Program-made: the position numbers and the translations under genes
Notes under the pieces: generated by a model
The model's input: the letters and a program-made list of their open reading frames with translations, nothing else
Databases searched by the model: none
What the model was told of the DNA's origin: nothing
Assembly: GCA_900551665.1 (NCBI GenBank)
Contig: URWW01000032.1
Span: forward strand, 1 to 21,337
Direction: 5' to 3'
Length of the DNA stretch: 21,337 nt
Source of the DNA: an uncultured Collinsella sp.
Lineage (GTDB): Bacteria > Actinomycetota > Coriobacteriia > Coriobacteriales > Coriobacteriaceae
Part shown: piece after piece, positions 19,120-21,337 of the stretch
How positions within the stretch are numbered: position 1 is the first letter of the stretch
Layout: each line of letters opens with the position of its first letter

Positions 19120-20082
19120 ATGTCCAAGCCCCTTGGCAAGCCCGACCGCATCGTCGTCGCCCTCGGCGGCAACGCCCTCGGCAACACCCCTGAAGAGCAG
19201 ATCGAGAAGGTCGGCCACGCCGCCCATGCGCTGCTCGGTCTCATCGAGCAGGGCAACGAGATCATCATCACCCACGGCAACGGCCCGCAGGTCGGCATGA
19301 TCCAGAACGCCTTCGCCGCCGCTCACGACGCCATCGGCACCCCTTCCATGGACCTGCCCGAGTGCGGCGCCATGTCCCAGGGCTACATCGGCTACCACCT
19401 GCAGCAGGGCATCGGTCGCGAGATGCACAAGCGCTATAAGCGCTGGCACGCCGCCTCCGTCGTCACCCAGATCGAGGTCGACCCGGACGATCCCGCCTTC
19501 GCCAACCCCACTAAGCCCATCGGCCCCTTCTACACCGAGGAGCAGGCCAAGGAGATCATGGCCGAGAACCCCGAGATGACCTTCGTCGAGGACTCCGGCC
19601 GCGGCTGGCGTCGCGTCGTGGCCTCCCCGGAGCCCAAGAAGATCGTCGAGGCCGACTCCATCCTCAACCTGCTCGACAACGAGTTCATCGTCATCGCCTG
19701 CGGTGGCGGCGGCATCCCCGTCGTCCGCGATTACGACAACAAGGGTTGCTACAAGGGCGTCGCGGCCGTCATCGACAAGGACATGGGCGGCGAGCTCCTC
19801 GCTGAGGATTGCTCCGCCGACGTCCTGTTCCTCCTGACCGCCGTCGAGCACGTCGCCATCAACTTCGGCAAGCCCGACCAGCAGGAGCTCGAGGAGCTCA
19901 CCGCCGACGAGGCCGAGAAGCTCGCCGACGAGGGCCAGTTCGGCAAGGGCTCCATGGAGCCCAAGGTCCGCGCCGCCATCAAGTTCGCGCGCTCCCGCAA
20001 GGGCCGCACCTGCATCATCGGCGCCCTGGACAAGGCCGCCGAGACCATGGCCGGCCTCTCCGGCACCCGCATCGTCGGCTAA
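19120..20082 (+). CDS. arcC: Carbamate kinase
   Basis: The 320-residue cytoplasmic enzyme is close to the usual length of about 310. It transfers phosphate from carbamoyl phosphate to ADP, giving ATP, and is the last step of arginine deiminase, agmatine or purine-derived fermentation. Family motifs are present: GGNALG (16-21), HGNGPQVG (52-59), ECGAMSQGYIGYHLQQ (81-96), VTQIEVDPDDPAF (115-127), GRGWRRVVASP (160-170), CGGGGIPVV (194-202) and IDKDMGGELLAED (218-230). GKGSMEPKV and IIGAL lie near the C-terminus. The start at 19120 has AGAGG at 19110-19114. Codons are almost all C-ending, which suggests strong expression. No arginine deiminase or ornithine carbamoyltransferase gene is adjacent, so the source of carbamoyl phosphate is not shown. 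It appears monocistronic behind a long control region. Confidence 0.97.
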   Translation: MSKPLGKPDRIVVALGGNALGNTPEEQIEKVGHAAHALLGLIEQGNEIIITHGNGPQVGMIQNAFAAAHDAIGTPSMDLPECGAMSQGYIGYHLQQGIGREMHKRYKRWHAASVVTQIEVDPDDPAFANPTKPIGPFYTEEQAKEIMAENPEMTFVEDSGRGWRRVVASPEPKKIVEADSILNLLDNEFIVIACGGGGIPVVRDYDNKGCYKGVAAVIDKDMGGELLAEDCSADVLFLLTAVEHVAINFGKPDQQELEELTADEAEKLADEGQFGKGSMEPKVRAAIKFARSRKGRTCIIGALDKAAETMAGLSGTRIVG

Positions 20083-20099
20083 TCGCCCCCAACCTGCAT

Positions 20100-20140
20100 T
20101 CGGATGCCCGGAGGGCGCCAAGCGCCGACCGGGCATCCGA
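20100..20140 (+). other. Long nested hairpin after arcC
   Basis: TCGGATGCCCGG (20100-20111) pairs perfectly with CCGGGCATCCGA (20129-20140) for 12 bp. The loop contains a second stem, GGCGC/GCGCC (20114-20118 and 20122-20126). No T-tract follows, so it may stabilise the arcC mRNA 3' end rather than terminate transcription. Confidence 0.6.
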
Positions 20141-20200
20141 TGAGCATCATGCATGGTGACTGCGGAAGTCGCGATGCGATTATGGAGCCTCCCTCTCCTT

Positions 20201-20234
20201 GACGCCCCGGTTTACTGCCCCGGGGCGTCTTTTT
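20201..20234 (+). terminator. Intrinsic terminator downstream of arcC
   Basis: GACGCCCCGG (20201-20210) and CCGGGGCGTC (20220-20229) form a perfect 10-bp stem with a 9-nt loop, followed by five T (20230-20234). It lies about 120 nt after the arcC stop. In the reverse direction no T-tract follows, so it serves the plus strand only. Confidence 0.92.
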
Positions 20235-20262
20235 ACGTTTGTGGCGAGAGGCTATGGTGGGG

Positions 20263-20285
20263 AGCGCCGACGGCAACCCGGCGCT
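20263..20285 (-). other. Weak hairpin after the C39-like gene
   Basis: AGCGCCG (20263-20269) and CGGCGCT (20279-20285) form a 7-bp stem with a 9-nt loop, 13 nt past the stop of the minus-strand gene. No T-tract follows on the minus strand, so terminator function is uncertain. Confidence 0.3.
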
Positions 20286-20298
20286 GAAGGCTCCGGGT

Positions 20299-21337
20299 TT
20301 AGAGCGAGAAGCACCACAATGCGCTCGCTTGCGCGAGAATTCGGTTGATGGGCCAGCGCTTGGTGCTGTTGAGCGCGCTGTTCGGGTCGTAGACCTCGAC
20401 CATCCCGCGCTCATCGATGCTTTTCAGCACGATGAAGTGGCCGATCGACGTGAAATCGCCCGGAGAGACGCTGCAGATGACGGGCTTGTCGGATTTGAGC
20501 GCGGAGGCGACGCTCGCCCGGTTCGGCGATACGGCGGTCGATTTGAGGCCGAGCAGCGAGGCGCCTTCGGTCATGAACCGCCACTCGGTCGCGCCGGTGG
20601 GGGCGAAGTTGCGTTCGTCGGCGAAGGCCGCCATGCTCGCGGGGTCGAGGTCGGTCTTTCCCGTGAGGTAGACATAGACCATGGCGAGGCTGGTCGGTCC
20701 GCATGCCGCGGTCCGCACGTCGGTGCCCGCGTACGGCTGGGATGCCCAAACGGGGTCGGTCTGATATAGGTGCGGCATGGAGCCGGCCTTCCACTCGGCC
20801 TTCGGAGTCGAGACGGGTACCGCGGTGGGGCCCAGCCTGCTCGGATCGACCCGCTGCTTCGCGAGGCGCTCTTTTTTCTCGGCAGCTTCGATGCGCGCCG
20901 CCTCTTCGGCCTTGTTTCGCTGGATGGAGTTGTGAATGCCCAGGCCGCCCGCGCCGATGACGACCAAGGCGAGGACCAAGGCGATTCCGCGGGGGCTGAA
21001 GAGCAGGGACTGCCATGTGGGGCGCGAGAAGATGCGGTCGGACCCGCGCCGGCCGCGATAGGGGGTGCTCGGGTATCCGCCTCGTGCCGCGCCGGAGCGG
21101 TGGCGCGAGGGGGTGTGAGCGTAGCTGCCGCTCAGGGGGCGCTGCTGCCGCGGGGCCTGCCCGCGATATTCGCGCGAGGGATGGGTGGGGTTGCCGGTTG
21201 CGGTCCGATGCCCCGGTCCCGCGGGGCGTCCGTTGGGGTTCGGTCGAGTCGATCGGTTCGGGTCGCGCGGCGCCGGACGACCCGAGTGCCGAATGTCGGC
21301 TTCGCGCCTCGTTGCCCGATCTGGGCTCTCGCCGGCG
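20299..21337 (-). CDS. Membrane-anchored C39-like cysteine peptidase domain protein (5' end outside window)
   Basis: Read on the minus strand, the frame stays open from the window edge to the stop at 20299-20301, with no ATG or GTG start inside; the only in-frame TTG, at 20977-20979, lies in the middle of the membrane helix. The gene is therefore cut at its 5' end. About 116 visible N-terminal residues are rich in Arg, Pro, Gly, Ser and Thr and look disordered and basic. One membrane helix (GIALVLALVVIGAGGLGI) and a charged helix follow. The outside domain then resembles Peptidase_C39_2: LYQTDPVW, ACGPTSLAMV with the Cys codon at 20701-20703, GHFIVL with the His codon at 20437-20439, and EVYDPNS with the Asp codon at 20386-20388. 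These match a Cys-His-Asp set, so it may be active. The substrate is unknown; there is no ABC-transporter part, unlike bacteriocin-processing C39 proteins. Confidence 0.82.
   Translation of the reverse strand, partial: AGESPDRATRREADIRHSGRPAPRDPNRSTRPNPNGRPAGPGHRTATGNPTHPSREYRGQAPRQQRPLSGSYAHTPSRHRSGAARGGYPSTPYRGRRGSDRIFSRPTWQSLLFSPRGIALVLALVVIGAGGLGIHNSIQRNKAEEAARIEAAEKKERLAKQRVDPSRLGPTAVPVSTPKAEWKAGSMPHLYQTDPVWASQPYAGTDVRTAACGPTSLAMVYVYLTGKTDLDPASMAAFADERNFAPTGATEWRFMTEGASLLGLKSTAVSPNRASVASALKSDKPVICSVSPGDFTSIGHFIVLKSIDERGMVEVYDPNSALNSTKRWPINRILAQASALWCFSL

Noticed and set aside
20977..20979. TTG as the start of the C39-like protein
   Set aside because: It falls inside the membrane helix and the frame continues upstream to the window edge; the gene is cut by the window.

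Overview
The window looks like chromosome from a high-GC anaerobic gut actinobacterium of the class Coriobacteriia, most likely Collinsella or a close relative. This is inferred from gene content and style, not from a marker gene. The evidence is the dnaX-ybaB-recR order with an Ala/Pro-rich DnaX tail, a single-chain pyruvate:ferredoxin oxidoreductase, a stand-alone carbamate kinase, and a giant sortase-type surface protein with Listeria-Bacteroides (InlB B) repeats. GC-rich third codon positions create very long false reading frames antisense to the real genes.

Layout. 1-1785: a DNA replication/repair block on the plus strand, made of the 3' end of dnaX, ybaB (EbfC-like) and recR. A perfect 16-bp-arm palindrome lies between ybaB and recR. 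1814-5614: three tightly packed genes directly behind recR, encoding a single-pass membrane protein with a Gly/Ala/Ser/Pro-rich stalk, a Ser/Thr protein kinase with a complete catalytic core and four C-terminal membrane helices, and an FHA-domain protein. Start/stop overlaps tie the three together, so they are probably one signalling unit. 5652-6587: a convergent minus-strand gene for a coiled-coil protein with a cysteine cluster. 6588-6976: a divergent intergenic region.

6977-10522: a complete pyruvate:ferredoxin oxidoreductase with all three Fe-S cluster motifs, closed by a strong terminator. 10801-18741: one monocistronic gene for a 2646-residue secreted surface protein. In order it has a signal peptide, a calcineurin-like phosphoesterase, a helical spacer, an FN3-like domain with a second phosphoesterase, a beta-helix-like region, two Big-type Ig domains, five InlB repeats, a Pro-rich stretch, a degenerate sorting motif (ASQTG) and a membrane anchor. 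A terminator follows. 18742-19119: an AT-rich control region packed with dyads. 19120-20082: carbamate kinase (arcC), followed by hairpins and a terminator. 20299-21337: a minus-strand gene whose 5' end is outside the window. It encodes a membrane-anchored C39-like cysteine peptidase domain preceded by a basic, Pro/Gly/Arg-rich cytoplasmic tail.

Functionally, the oxidoreductase and carbamate kinase fit amino-acid and pyruvate fermentation with substrate-level ATP formation. The surface phosphoesterase and the C39-like protein act at or outside the membrane. The least described parts are the kinase/FHA/membrane-protein unit and the tandem-phosphoesterase surface protein. No CRISPR array, transposase gene, tRNA or rRNA was seen.
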